A DNA stretch of 25,207 nt from positions 1 through 25,207 of IMG/VR virus record IMGVR_UViG_3300035701_000267, one strand, 5' to 3'. Source of the stretch: a virus. A program made the position numbers and the translations under genes. Shown here in pieces: positions 1 through 5,997 of this stretch; positions within the stretch are counted from its first letter, which is position 1, and each line of letters starts with the position of its first letter. Under the pieces are notes generated by a model. The model had not been told where the DNA came from. It worked only from the letters and a program-made list of their open reading frames with translations, and made no database searches.

Positions 1-33
1 TATTAAAGGAATTAAAATTTTTTTAGCTGACCC

Positions 34-62
34 TTGACAAATAACAAATAATATGTTATACT
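34..62 (+). promoter_or_regulatory. sigma70-type promoter with extended -10
   Basis: A perfect TTGACA lies at 34-39 and TATACT at 57-62, with the optimal 17-bp spacer. A TGT directly before the -10 (54-56) makes it an extended -10. Transcription should start near position 69, giving a leader of about 30 nt before the ATG at 100, with an AGGAGG ribosome site at 90-95. It is the strongest promoter in the window and probably drives the whole early block. The TGnTATACT core recurs at 5972 and 9522. Confidence 0.85.
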
Positions 63-99
63 TATTTAGAAAGTTTAAAAGGCAATATAGGAGGATAAA

Positions 100-330
100 A
101 TGATAAAACAGCAATGCGAAAACAACGAAATAATACAAATTAAAACAGGAATTTTTAAAACTGTTGAATGTAAAAATAAGGCAGATTACAAAGTTACTTT
201 AACAGAAGATTTTGATAATGAGGTTTATTTTTGGTGCGCGGATTGTGTTTCAATTTCAACAAACGCAAAAATGATAGAAAAAAAGTGTAAACTTAACAAT
301 ATAAAAGGAGGAAAAAGAAATGGCGCATAA
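100..330 (+). CDS. small Cys-containing phage protein, unknown function
   Basis: A 76-residue protein of unrecognised family. The ATG is preceded by a strong AGGAGG site and is the first gene after the consensus promoter. Cysteines occur at the N-terminus, at VEC and in a WCADC pair near residue 48, so a small zinc-binding site is possible but not demonstrable. The C-terminus is basic and rich in Lys, Gly and Asn. The last 11 bases overlap the start of the DUF932 gene, whose ribosome site lies inside this gene, so the two are probably translationally coupled. Confidence 0.75.
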   Translation: MIKQQCENNEIIQIKTGIFKTVECKNKADYKVTLTEDFDNEVYFWCADCVSISTNAKMIEKKCKLNNIKGGKRNGA

Positions 331-1276
331 TATTTATGAAGGTAGAGCAATGATAGTTAGGAGCGCATGGCACAATGAAGGAGTGCGCGTCGATGCGGTA
401 CAATCATCCGCAGAAGCTATTAAATTGGCAAGGTTAGATTATCAGATAGAAAAACATCCCGTATATGTCGAATTTGGTGGACAAAAAATATCTTCTGAAT
501 TTTTAGCAACAGTCAACACAGCAAACAAGAAAGTGTTGGGCATAGTTAAAGATAGATACCAAATTATTCAAAATACAGATGCCTTTAAATTTTTTGATGA
601 AGTTGTTAAAACTGGTGATGCGATTTATGAGAGTGTAGGAGCGTTAGGTGATGGCGAGCGCATTTGGATTTTGGCAAAATTACCTACAAATTTACTTATA
701 TTTAAAGATATAGATATAGTTGAAAATTATCTACTCTTAACTAATACACATGACGGCAAGAGCAGTTTGACAATGTATTATACGCCGATTAGAGTTGTTT
801 GTCAAAATACTTTAAATCAGAGTGTTGGAAATAAGGTAGGTGAATCCGTCAATATAAGACATATAGGAGATATAAAAGGCAAAGTGGATGAAGCTAAAAG
901 GATTTTGGGCTTGGGTTTGGATTTTGCGAAAGAATTTGAACGTAAAGCAAAAGAATTAGTCAACATTAAGTTTACAAATGACCGCGCAGAAAGATATTTT
1001 GACAAGGTGCTAAGAATTACAGACGTAGAGGAATCGTCAACAAGAGTGTTAAATGTAAAGGAAAGTATAAAAGGATTATATAAACATGGTAAGGGTACAG
1101 AGATAGAAGGTATACAAGATACCGCCTGGACAGCATACAACGCAGTTACAGAGTACGCAGACCATTACAAAACAGTTAAGAATAACCGCAGGTTGGAGAG
1201 TATTGTTTTTGGAAGCGGAGCAGACCTAAAGCATAGAGCATGGGCAGAAGTTTTAACAGAGGCAGAGGTTAAATAA
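320..1276 (+). CDS. DUF932 phage/plasmid-like protein (TIGR03299 type)
   Basis: A 318-residue protein with the typical layout of the DUF932/TIGR03299 family: an N-terminal stretch through KHPVYVEF, a middle part with the motif LGIVKDRYQIIQNTDAF around residues 74-90, a central YTPIRVVCQNTLNQ (about 155-168) and a C-terminal DTAWTAYNAVTEYADH. The family is widespread in phages and plasmids; its biochemical role is not established. The start at 320 is set by a GGAGG about 10 bases upstream. The C-terminal coding sequence contains a 14-base word (1112-1125) that recurs exactly in the repeat array of the gene at 2680. Confidence 0.9.
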   Translation: MAHNIYEGRAMIVRSAWHNEGVRVDAVQSSAEAIKLARLDYQIEKHPVYVEFGGQKISSEFLATVNTANKKVLGIVKDRYQIIQNTDAFKFFDEVVKTGDAIYESVGALGDGERIWILAKLPTNLLIFKDIDIVENYLLLTNTHDGKSSLTMYYTPIRVVCQNTLNQSVGNKVGESVNIRHIGDIKGKVDEAKRILGLGLDFAKEFERKAKELVNIKFTNDRAERYFDKVLRITDVEESSTRVLNVKESIKGLYKHGKGTEIEGIQDTAWTAYNAVTEYADHYKTVKNNRRLESIVFGSGADLKHRAWAEVLTEAEVK

Positions 1277-1286
1277 GGAGGATTAG

Positions 1287-1442
1287 ATGTTTGTTATTTT
1301 TGAGAGTAACGGAGGGGTTGAAATTGGGTTAACGTGTAAAGACGACGAAAGTGGAGAATCAATAAAATTTAATACAAAATCAGACGCAGAAAATTATGCT
1401 AAAGAAAATTGTGCTTTTGATTATCAAATAGTAAAATTATAA
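1287..1442 (+). CDS. small phage protein, unknown
   Basis: A 51-residue ORF starting MFVIFESNGG and ending YQIVKL. It is supported by an AAGGAGGATT site immediately upstream and by fitting exactly between its neighbours, its TAA sharing one base with the next ATG. It is acidic in the middle (KDDESGES) and ends in a helix SDAENYAKENC. The pattern of a short beta hairpin followed by an A-E-x-Y-A helix is common among small phage proteins, but I recognise no family. Confidence 0.7.
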   Translation: MFVIFESNGGVEIGLTCKDDESGESIKFNTKSDAENYAKENCAFDYQIVKL

Positions 1443-1723
1443 TGACTACTTCTATTAAAGAAATAAAATCGGAGATACGCAGATTACGTAAGCTTAAATT
1501 AGCTTGTCGCGCAGGGAGCGCAGAAAGAATTGCGCTTCATCGTCAAATTAAAGAATTAAAACAGACTAAGCAGACCAAACAAGAAGAAAATACAGAAAAA
1601 GAGCAATTGATTGTAGAAATTTTAAAACTTAGACCAGATTATTTAAAAAGATTAGAGATAGATTATTCAAAATTTTCAACAGAAGAATTAACCGCGCATT
1701 TAGCAAGATTAAAAAGGAGATAA
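1442..1723 (+). CDS. basic coiled-coil small protein, unknown
   Basis: A 93-residue, Lys/Arg-rich and almost wholly helical protein. Heptad-like spacing of Leu and Ile in the first 45 residues suggests a coiled coil. The segment KQTKQTKQ suggests slippage-prone repeat expansion. The C-terminal 35 residues (LRPDYLKRLEIDY onward) look like a second short helical domain. Its start overlaps the stop of the preceding gene by one base (TAATG), so it probably depends on coupled translation. No function assigned. Confidence 0.7.
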   Translation: MTTSIKEIKSEIRRLRKLKLACRAGSAERIALHRQIKELKQTKQTKQEENTEKEQLIVEILKLRPDYLKRLEIDYSKFSTEELTAHLARLKRR

Positions 1724-1725
1724 AA

Positions 1726-1900
1726 ATAGAATTAAGAGAAGATGAAAAAATTGTTATAGGAAATAAGATAGCAGAATTTTTAATGTTAAAAAAAAGATAA
1801 AGTTTTTGGAGATAGTCCGACAAGATATAAAACAACATGGGGTAACAAGACCGCATTGGGAATATATGGCACAGTTAAGAGATTAATTGATGAGGTATAA
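1726..1900 (+). pseudogene. small phage gene broken by a frameshift at an A8 run and lacking an ATG
   Basis: A good AAGGAG site is followed at normal spacing by ATA (1726), not ATG, and then an open frame reading ELREDEKIVIGNKIAEFLM. This ends at TAA 1798-1800 just after a run of eight A (1788-1795). Removing one A joins it to a frame that stays open to 1900 and contains YKTTWGNKTALGIYGTVKRL, a motif I recognise from small phage proteins in which a TxxG(N/T)KT element precedes a helix. The two halves together give a sensible protein of about 58 residues. It could be a decaying gene, a sequencing indel in the homopolymer, or a product rescued by slippage on A8; the ATA start favours decay or an error. 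Confidence 0.55.
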
Positions 1901-2068
1901 ATGTTTCATGTTGGAATTGTAACGAAAACAGGCAATATTATAGGCAAAGAGTTTTTAACTCGCGCCGAAGCTGATGATTACATTTTAAAAATAGACGAGC
2001 AAGAAGGTGTTAGACGTGCCGACATTTTAAATAAAGATACAGGAGAAAGAGAACGGATAAAATTATGA
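1901..2068 (+). CDS. small phage protein, unknown
   Basis: A 55-residue protein. After a short N-terminal strand pair (FHVGIVTKTGNII) comes a helix with TRAEADDYILKIDEQEG, then a strand, then KDTGERERI. This beta-beta-alpha-beta pattern with an 'EADDYI' helix and a final 'xTGExE' turn is common in small phage-encoded proteins of unknown function. ATG directly follows the TAA of the broken gene upstream. Its stop overlaps the next start as ATGA. Confidence 0.7.
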   Translation: MFHVGIVTKTGNIIGKEFLTRAEADDYILKIDEQEGVRRADILNKDTGERERIKL

Positions 2069-2139
2069 AACCAGACACAGATACTTTAATATATTTGTTT
2101 TGTTTAGTATTTATTATATTGTTTACACTATTAAAATAG
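2065..2139 (+). CDS. 24-residue single-pass membrane peptide
   Basis: A tiny ORF whose product is a short polar head (MKPDTDT) followed by about 16 hydrophobic residues and a terminal Lys. That is one transmembrane helix and nothing more. It overlaps the upstream stop by ATGA, which supports translation. Phage membrane micropeptides act in lysis timing, superinfection exclusion or inhibition of host membrane enzymes, but nothing here points to one role. It could also be a spurious ORF in AT-rich sequence. Confidence 0.45.
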   Translation: MKPDTDTLIYLFCLVFIILFTLLK

Positions 2140-2145
2140 AACACC

Positions 2146-2310
2146 ATGACTAACAGAGAAAAAGATGTATTGAGGCAATTGTCAAAAAGCGGATTGCTAT
2201 TTTCCGAGATTAGACAAATTGTAGACTGTTCGGATGCGACAATTCTTTTATATATTAAGATTTTTAAGCCAAGTAATATTAAAAAAGTGAGAAATAGGAG
2301 GCAAAAATGA
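2146..2310 (+). CDS. small helix-turn-helix DNA-binding protein
   Basis: A 54-residue protein beginning MTNREKDVLRQL. The segment from about residue 5 to 42 reads as three helices with SEIRQIVDCSDATILLYI as the likely helix-turn-helix (recognition helix after the CSD turn), as in sigma region 4 or MerR/homeodomain-like minimal HTH proteins. The C-terminus is strongly basic (KKVRNRRQK). There is no effector domain. The stop overlaps the next ATG (ATGA), and an AGGAGG inside this gene serves the next one. A phage transcription regulator is likely; the target is unknown. Confidence 0.65.
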   Translation: MTNREKDVLRQLSKSGLLFSEIRQIVDCSDATILLYIKIFKPSNIKKVRNRRQK

Positions 2311-2687
2311 CCCATTATACCGCAGTTTGTAATAACTGTAATAAAATGGTACCAATTGACACTAACAATTTTAAAGGTGATATATATAATTTAATTTTAC
2401 ATTGTGAAAGATGCGGAGCAGATATGGAGATTATATCAGAAAACTCCGATGTAACAGGAGATAATTTTCCTATACTTGGCAACAGTACCAATTTAGACAG
2501 AGATAATATACAAAGAATTGGAGCATGGAATTTACTTGAATTGGATGAACATTTTGAATTTATTGGTAAAAAGATGATATGTAAAACAAAATTTACAGAG
2601 TTATTAGTTGATTTTAAAATTGATTTATGGAATTTAACAAACAAAGAATTATATAGCAAATTAACTAAAGGAGGATTAAATGTGTGA
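2307..2687 (+). CDS. zinc-ribbon protein, unknown function
   Basis: A 126-residue protein with an N-terminal zinc ribbon: CxxC at about residues 8-11 (CNNC) and CxxC at 33-36 (CERC), with a strand pair between. The remaining 90 residues are acidic and Asn-rich, with a helix-forming end (LVDFKIDLWNLTNKEL). No family recognised. The ribosome site AGGAGG lies in the preceding gene, and the 3' end overlaps the next gene by 8 bases. Confidence 0.75.
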   Translation: MTHYTAVCNNCNKMVPIDTNNFKGDIYNLILHCERCGADMEIISENSDVTGDNFPILGNSTNLDRDNIQRIGAWNLLELDEHFEFIGKKMICKTKFTELLVDFKIDLWNLTNKELYSKLTKGGLNV

Positions 2688-3192
2688 TTTTGTTTCTTGG
2701 AAAGAATACGAAGGTAAAGCTTACTTCCTTACTAATTCAGACCTGGAAACGAAGGAAGGACGAAAACTCTTAAAACCTGGAGTAAAAGATGACCTATGTG
2801 GACATGGAGCTATTGAAAATTATTATTCTGAATTAAAGGGTAAAGGACAAAATAAAGAATGTACAGATTTTAGTACACCTTTAAATTTTCCTAAAGAGAT
2901 AGTGGAAGCTCTAAAAAAAGGACGACTAAGTAATATAGGTATTGCTTTAGATATTTTAAATGAGGCAGGAGTTAAACAATATAAAAAGATACAAGATACC
3001 GCATGGGAGCAATACGAAAAGATAAAAGCTACCGCATTAGACGTATTAGAGTATGCGATTTTTATTAGAAAAATATGGGAGCAATACGAAAAGATAAAAG
3101 CTACCGCATGGGAGCAATATAAAAAGATACAAGATACCGCATTTGCTACAATAGTAAGACAAAAGAAATATAGAAAAATAGAATGGCAATAA
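2680..3192 (+). CDS. phage protein with WEQY(E/K)KI repeat array
   Basis: A 170-residue protein. Residues 1-95 form a unique domain (MCDFVSWKEYEGKAYFLT, then GHGAIENYY); residues about 97-155 are an 11-residue tandem repeat of the type WEQY(E/K)KI(K/Q)(A/D)TA; a basic tail follows. Proteins with this opening and such repeats occur in phage and metagenomic sequence; their function is not known to me. Between two repeats sits a 13-residue segment, LDVLEYAIFIRKI, almost identical to residues 30-42 of the next gene's product. The ATG has a strong AAGGAGG site. Repeat number probably varies between relatives. Confidence 0.8.
   Translation: MCDFVSWKEYEGKAYFLTNSDLETKEGRKLLKPGVKDDLCGHGAIENYYSELKGKGQNKECTDFSTPLNFPKEIVEALKKGRLSNIGIALDILNEAGVKQYKKIQDTAWEQYEKIKATALDVLEYAIFIRKIWEQYEKIKATAWEQYKKIQDTAFATIVRQKKYRKIEWQ
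2974..3140 (+). repeat. 33-bp in-frame tandem repeat with a 39-bp insert
   Basis: Full 33-bp units lie at 3003-3035, 3075-3107 and 3108-3140, with a partial degenerate unit before 3003. The first two full units are identical; the third differs at a few positions. The array is interrupted exactly between codons at 3036-3074 by 39 bp (13 codons) resembling 3292-3330 in the following gene. Every unit ends in ACCGC, and the whole array stays in frame. Confidence 0.9.
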
Positions 3193-3205
3193 AAAGGAGT
3201 TAGTC

Positions 3206-3436
3206 ATGCGTAAAACAGGGAATTTGTTTTTATTGGCAGAACAACAGTTGATTAAAGAAATAAAAAGAGGCGAGATACCATGTTATACAGATTTAGATGT
3301 ATTGGAGTACGCGATTTTTATTAGAAAAGTATTAGATAAAAATCCAGGTATAAAGTTGCCTCTTTCCGATAGAGAAAAAAGAAAATATAGGCAACAAATA
3401 AATAGAAAGTATTATTTAAAAAGGAGGCAAAAATGA
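3206..3436 (+). CDS. small basic protein, unknown
   Basis: A 76-residue, Lys/Arg-rich protein. A predicted helix (FLLAEQQLIKEIKRG) is followed by TDLDVLEYAIFIRKVL and a very basic C-terminal helix (DREKRKYRQQ, ending KRRQK) suited to nucleic-acid binding. The LDVLEYAIFIRK segment is duplicated inside the repeat array of the preceding gene. The start follows an AAAGGAG site, and the stop overlaps the next ATG by ATGA. No family recognised. Confidence 0.75.
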   Translation: MRKTGNLFLLAEQQLIKEIKRGEIPCYTDLDVLEYAIFIRKVLDKNPGIKLPLSDREKRKYRQQINRKYYLKRRQK

Positions 3437-3639
3437 TTGAAGTAACCAATGATGTTATTGTTTCTTCTTCTATGGAACGACATTTTAAAGTTGCTATTAA
3501 TGGTAAAGAGGTTTATGTTAGTAAGTGGCATAAACAAGATGAATTTGATACAGAAGGAGATATTGAAATTTTTAAAGGAGCAGAATTATTGACCGAAGAT
3601 GAACAGGAAGAAGTAATAAGTTTTGTAGAAAATTTATAA
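3433..3639 (+). CDS. small phage protein, unknown
   Basis: A 68-residue acidic protein: strands in the first 35 residues (VIVSSSMERHFKVAINGKEVYVSKW) and an acidic C-terminal helix (LLTEDEQEEVISFVENL). The alternation looks like a compact beta sheet with one helix. No family recognised. It is coupled to the upstream gene by a 4-base overlap, with AGGAGG at 3421-3427 as the ribosome site. Confidence 0.7.
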   Translation: MIEVTNDVIVSSSMERHFKVAINGKEVYVSKWHKQDEFDTEGDIEIFKGAELLTEDEQEEVISFVENL

Positions 3640-3651
3640 AAGGAGAAATAA

Positions 3652-3831
3652 ATGAACAATATTTTAGATAAAATCAGAAAAGAAAGATTAATAAGAATAG
3701 AAAATAATCTAAGAACTTTAGGTTGCGAAAAATGTTCTGTTTGTAATATATTTATGGATAAAGAATATTTAAATAAAAATAATGTTTGCGGAGTATGTTT
3801 ACTACCAGAAAAAGGAGGATTACATGTTTAA
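3652..3831 (+). CDS. small Cys4 zinc-finger protein, unknown
   Basis: A 59-residue protein starting MNNILDKIRKERL. A basic N-terminal helix precedes CEKCSVC and, about 20 residues later, CGVC. Two close Cys pairs at this spacing are a typical treble-clef or zinc-ribbon site. It has an AAGGAG ribosome site and overlaps the next start by 8 bases; the next gene's AAAGGAGG lies within its final codons. Function unknown. Confidence 0.7.
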   Translation: MNNILDKIRKERLIRIENNLRTLGCEKCSVCNIFMDKEYLNKNNVCGVCLLPEKGGLHV

Positions 3832-3955
3832 GTTAGTCCAAAAAGAAATGCGCTTGCCAAAAGAACATATCTTATTTGTATTAAAGTTGGCAGAAAACAG
3901 AATTAAAGAACTTGAACAGGAAAACCGAGATTTGAAATTAACAAAGGAGGAATAA
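3824..3955 (+). CDS. small coiled-coil protein, unknown
   Basis: A 43-residue ORF starting MFKLVQKEMRLPK and ending in a helix of KELEQENRDLKLTKEE type, clearly capable of forming a short coiled coil. It is supported by the AAAGGAGG site in the preceding gene and by an exact fit to its neighbour: its TAA is followed immediately by the next ATG. Function unknown. Confidence 0.6.
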   Translation: MFKLVQKEMRLPKEHILFVLKLAENRIKELEQENRDLKLTKEE

Positions 3956-4114
3956 ATGAATAGAACTTTGAGGAGATATGAGTTTCCTATTGTACTATGT
4001 GGTTACGGAACAACACCAGACGAAGTTTGGGAGGACGCATTAGAGGGATTTTTTCAAGACCCAGGAACATATGACGAAGCAATAAAGTTAGAACAAGAAA
4101 AAGATTTAAACTAA
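3956..4114 (+). CDS. small phage protein, unknown
   Basis: A 52-residue acidic protein with YEFPIVLCGYGTTPDEVWEDA followed by an acidic helix. The pattern 'FPIxLxGxGxTPxEAWxDA' is one I recognise from short phage proteins of unknown function. It is preceded by AAAGGAGG overlapping the end of the previous gene. It is the last of the tiny-gene run before the collagen-like gene. Confidence 0.65.
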   Translation: MNRTLRRYEFPIVLCGYGTTPDEVWEDALEGFFQDPGTYDEAIKLEQEKDLN

Positions 4115-4135
4115 TAAACGAAAGGGGGTGAGTAA

Positions 4136-4867
4136 GTGAATAAAAAGTTGATATGGATAGTGATTGTTAGTTTGGTGTTAAGTGCCAATGTTTACGCAGG
4201 TGGAGTAACAGATAACAACGCAGGGCAACAGGGGCAGGTGTTAGTGTCCACAGGTGAAAACAACGGCGCAAATAGCATAGGTACATGGACAGACCCAACC
4301 GACATAGATGGTTTAAAGGGCGATAAGGGCGACCCAGGAGAGCCAGGAGCGCAAGGGGAACAGGGAATCCAGGGTATACAGGGTATATCAGGGGAGAATG
4401 GAAAAAATGGCGACCAGGGAGAACAGGGCTTGCCAGGTATAAATGGAGTTGATGGCAAGGACGGACAGCAAGGAGATACGGGCGACCCTGGATTAAATGG
4501 CGCGGATGGTAAAGATGGTATTAATGGTTTAAATGGACAAGATGGTGTGCCTGGGGTTAAAGGAGATAAGGGAGATATAGGGACACAAGGAGAAAAAGGT
4601 AACAAGGGAGATAAGGGAGAACGCGGATTACAGGGAGTCCAGGGAAAGGGATTAAAAGACCAATATAAAGTTGGGGTAGAGGCAGTTATTGCTGAAACAG
4701 CAAGAACATCGTGGAGGATGTATTATAATAGGGATGTTAACAACAATACCAATGAGTTTGGAGTGCGCGTTGTTGTTTACATCGGCAAGAGTTATTCACA
4801 GAAACAGATGGAAAAGTTACAGACACAGTTAAAGCAGTTGGCAGATAAGGTAGAAGGGCGTATATAA
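4136..4867 (+). CDS. secreted collagen-like (G-X-Y repeat) protein
   Basis: A 243-residue protein beginning at GTG behind AAAGGGGGTG. Residues 1-21 form a clear signal peptide (KK, hydrophobic core, then VYA before cleavage). Residues about 62-172 are uninterrupted G-X-Y triplets rich in KGD, GEQGIQG and DGKDG, as in bacterial and phage collagen-like stalks. The C-terminal 70 residues form a folded domain with strands (YKVGVEAVI, FGVRVVVYIG) and a terminal coiled coil (KQMEKLQTQLKQL), a likely trimerisation or anchoring unit. Phage collagen-like proteins are usually tail or capsid fibres; the signal peptide instead suggests export by the infected or lysogenic cell. The GC content is locally higher because of Gly codons. 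Confidence 0.85.
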   Translation: MNKKLIWIVIVSLVLSANVYAGGVTDNNAGQQGQVLVSTGENNGANSIGTWTDPTDIDGLKGDKGDPGEPGAQGEQGIQGIQGISGENGKNGDQGEQGLPGINGVDGKDGQQGDTGDPGLNGADGKDGINGLNGQDGVPGVKGDKGDIGTQGEKGNKGDKGERGLQGVQGKGLKDQYKVGVEAVIAETARTSWRMYYNRDVNNNTNEFGVRVVVYIGKSYSQKQMEKLQTQLKQLADKVEGRI

Positions 4868-4876
4868 CCGACCAAA

Positions 4877-4904
4877 GGGAGGGCAGGAGCAATCCTGCTC
4901 TCCC
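4877..4904 (+). terminator. 12-bp stem with GCAA tetraloop, possible terminator or mRNA end
   Basis: Arms 4877-4888 and 4893-4904 pair over 12 positions with one G-U wobble and a GCAA (GNRA) loop. It follows the collagen-like gene's stop by 9 bases. No T-run follows, so intrinsic termination would be weak; a processing or mRNA-stabilising hairpin is equally possible. Confidence 0.5.
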
Positions 4905-4922
4905 TATTGTGAGAAAAAGCTA

Positions 4923-5036
4923 ATGACGAATAAATATATTTACAAAGTGTTTAAATGTGGAATTTTAAGAATTGTGTTTTGTATTTTTAAACACAAGTGG
5001 ACATTGCGCGTAGAATTGTCTTACGGATGGGATTAA
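4923..5036 (+). CDS. 37-residue hypothetical peptide
   Basis: A small ORF starting MTNKYIYKVF and ending LRVELSYGWD, rich in aromatic and hydrophobic residues with Cys at two positions. It has no strong ribosome site (only AAAAGC upstream), so translation is uncertain, but it exactly fills the space between the hairpin and the gene at 5040. The C-terminal pattern of alternating strand residues ending in an aromatic loosely recalls the small proteins at 10793 and 14169. Confidence 0.4.
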   Translation: MTNKYIYKVFKCGILRIVFCIFKHKWTLRVELSYGWD

Positions 5037-5039
5037 CCA

Positions 5040-5273
5040 ATGAATAATCTTTTATCTTATATAGATAATTTAATTGTGAATTACTATAATAAAAATAAAG
5101 ACTATCCTAAACACTTGATTATGAATAAAGAAACAAAAAAGAAATTTATAGAACAATATCGAACAGATTTAAATTTAGATTTTGTGGATTGTATTATCGT
5201 AGACAAAGAAGATAATTACAAAGGAGTACCAATTAAGGTAGATGAAAAAGAAACATTGGTGAGGGCAGAATGA
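5040..5273 (+). CDS. small phage protein, unknown
   Basis: A 77-residue protein: an N-terminal helix (LLSYIDNLIVNYYNKN), then strands with LIMNKETKKKF, CIIVDKED and a terminal YKGVPIKVD. The 'xYKGxPI' ending after a strand is familiar from small phage proteins of unknown function. There is no obvious ribosome site right before the ATG. The end overlaps the next start by ATGA. Confidence 0.65.
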   Translation: MNNLLSYIDNLIVNYYNKNKDYPKHLIMNKETKKKFIEQYRTDLNLDFVDCIIVDKEDNYKGVPIKVDEKETLVRAE

Positions 5274-5560
5274 TTATAAAATTTTATTGTAAGAATCATT
5301 GTTTGGATTTTGAAAAAACCTCCGAGGAATTGTGTCAAGAAAAAGTAATAACTCATTGTCCTTATTGTGGTTTGAAGTTACAAATTTCAAATATGGATGA
5401 GGTTGTAGCGAAAGATATTGAACAACAGATAGAACGATATGTTTCTAAGTGCTTGCGAGAGTTTGGGTTAGAAGGAACAATCGAAGCAATAGAGCATTTA
5501 CAAAATCAAACAATTAAAAATCTATATCAAGATGAATTACGGCGAAGAAAAATTATATGA
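5270..5560 (+). CDS. zinc-ribbon protein with C-terminal helical domain
   Basis: A 96-residue protein. The N-terminal half holds Cys at 7, 11, 22, 30 and 33, ending in HCPYCG, a zinc-ribbon knuckle. The C-terminal half is helical (VAKDIEQQIERYVSKC, then TIEAIEHLQNQ). This layout of an FYCxxH start, a CPYCG knuckle and a helical tail is familiar from small phage proteins of unknown function. It is coupled to both neighbours through ATGA overlaps. Confidence 0.75.
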   Translation: MIIKFYCKNHCLDFEKTSEELCQEKVITHCPYCGLKLQISNMDEVVAKDIEQQIERYVSKCLREFGLEGTIEAIEHLQNQTIKNLYQDELRRRKII

Positions 5561-5961
5561 AATATTTTACTGATTATGATATTTCTTGGGATTATGAATT
5601 GGATGAGCAGACTTCTCCACAGATAAAAACACAAGTAATGGCTTTATTTGTGGCAGACAGAAAACAGATTGAAAAAAAATATCCATTTGTTAAATGGGCA
5701 ATTTTAATTCCTATTGTTTTATCCGAGGAAGGATTAGGAGTTTATTGTATGGACACAAAACAATGGATTGGTATTGACATTGAGAATCATATAAAAGCTA
5801 TAAAAGAATATTCTATGGATTTTTCTTTAGCAATTAGAATGACCGTTGTACATGAATTGGCGCACCTTATTCAAAATTATTATAATAAACCACCAAACGA
5901 AGATGAGGCAGAAGATTTTGCCAGGGATTTTATAGATTTTGGACAAATAAATAAAATTTAG
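5557..5961 (+). CDS. ImmA/IrrE-like zinc metalloprotease domain protein
   Basis: A 134-residue protein with a zincin signature: VVHELAHLIQ gives H99, E100 and H103 (HExxH), and 12 residues on comes E115 in an ExxAxxFA pattern (E115, A118, F121, A122), as in the M78 (ImmA/IrrE) family. Members of that family cleave phage repressors (ImmA) or the regulator DdrO (IrrE). There is no signal peptide, so a cytoplasmic site is likely. It stands alone, without an HTH repressor partner next to it. An SprT-like or other minimal zincin is the alternative. It ends a transcriptional block: an extended -10 promoter follows its stop. Confidence 0.65.
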   Translation: MKYFTDYDISWDYELDEQTSPQIKTQVMALFVADRKQIEKKYPFVKWAILIPIVLSEEGLGVYCMDTKQWIGIDIENHIKAIKEYSMDFSLAIRMTVVHELAHLIQNYYNKPPNEDEAEDFARDFIDFGQINKI

Positions 5962-5971
5962 TCTTAACATA

Positions 5972-5980
5972 TGATATACT
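5972..5980 (+). promoter_or_regulatory. extended -10 promoter TGATATACT
   Basis: TGA at 5972-5974 directly precedes TATACT at 5975-5980. No good -35 is present at 17 bp (TAAAAT). Transcription would start near 5987, at the AAGGAG ribosome site (5987-5992), giving a leader of only about 11 nt before the ATG at 5998. It lies in a 36-base gap between genes and shares its core with the promoters at 34-62 and 9522-9530. Confidence 0.6.
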
Positions 5981-5997
5981 ATAATTAAGGAGATAAA

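Noticed and set aside
817-1140. Minus-strand open frames inside DUF932 and other genes (also 1629-1856, 2010-2315, 2315-2659, 9776-10088, 10840-11142, 12843-13091, 14337-14531, 14859-15062, 20953-21205, 22217-22471)
   Set aside because: All lie opposite well-supported + strand genes or their spacers, lack ribosome sites and have no recognisable domains.
4192-4605. 137-residue open frame on the minus strand, rich in Pro and Ser
   Set aside because: It is the antisense of the G-X-Y repeats: Gly codons GGN read backwards give Pro codons. No ribosome site.
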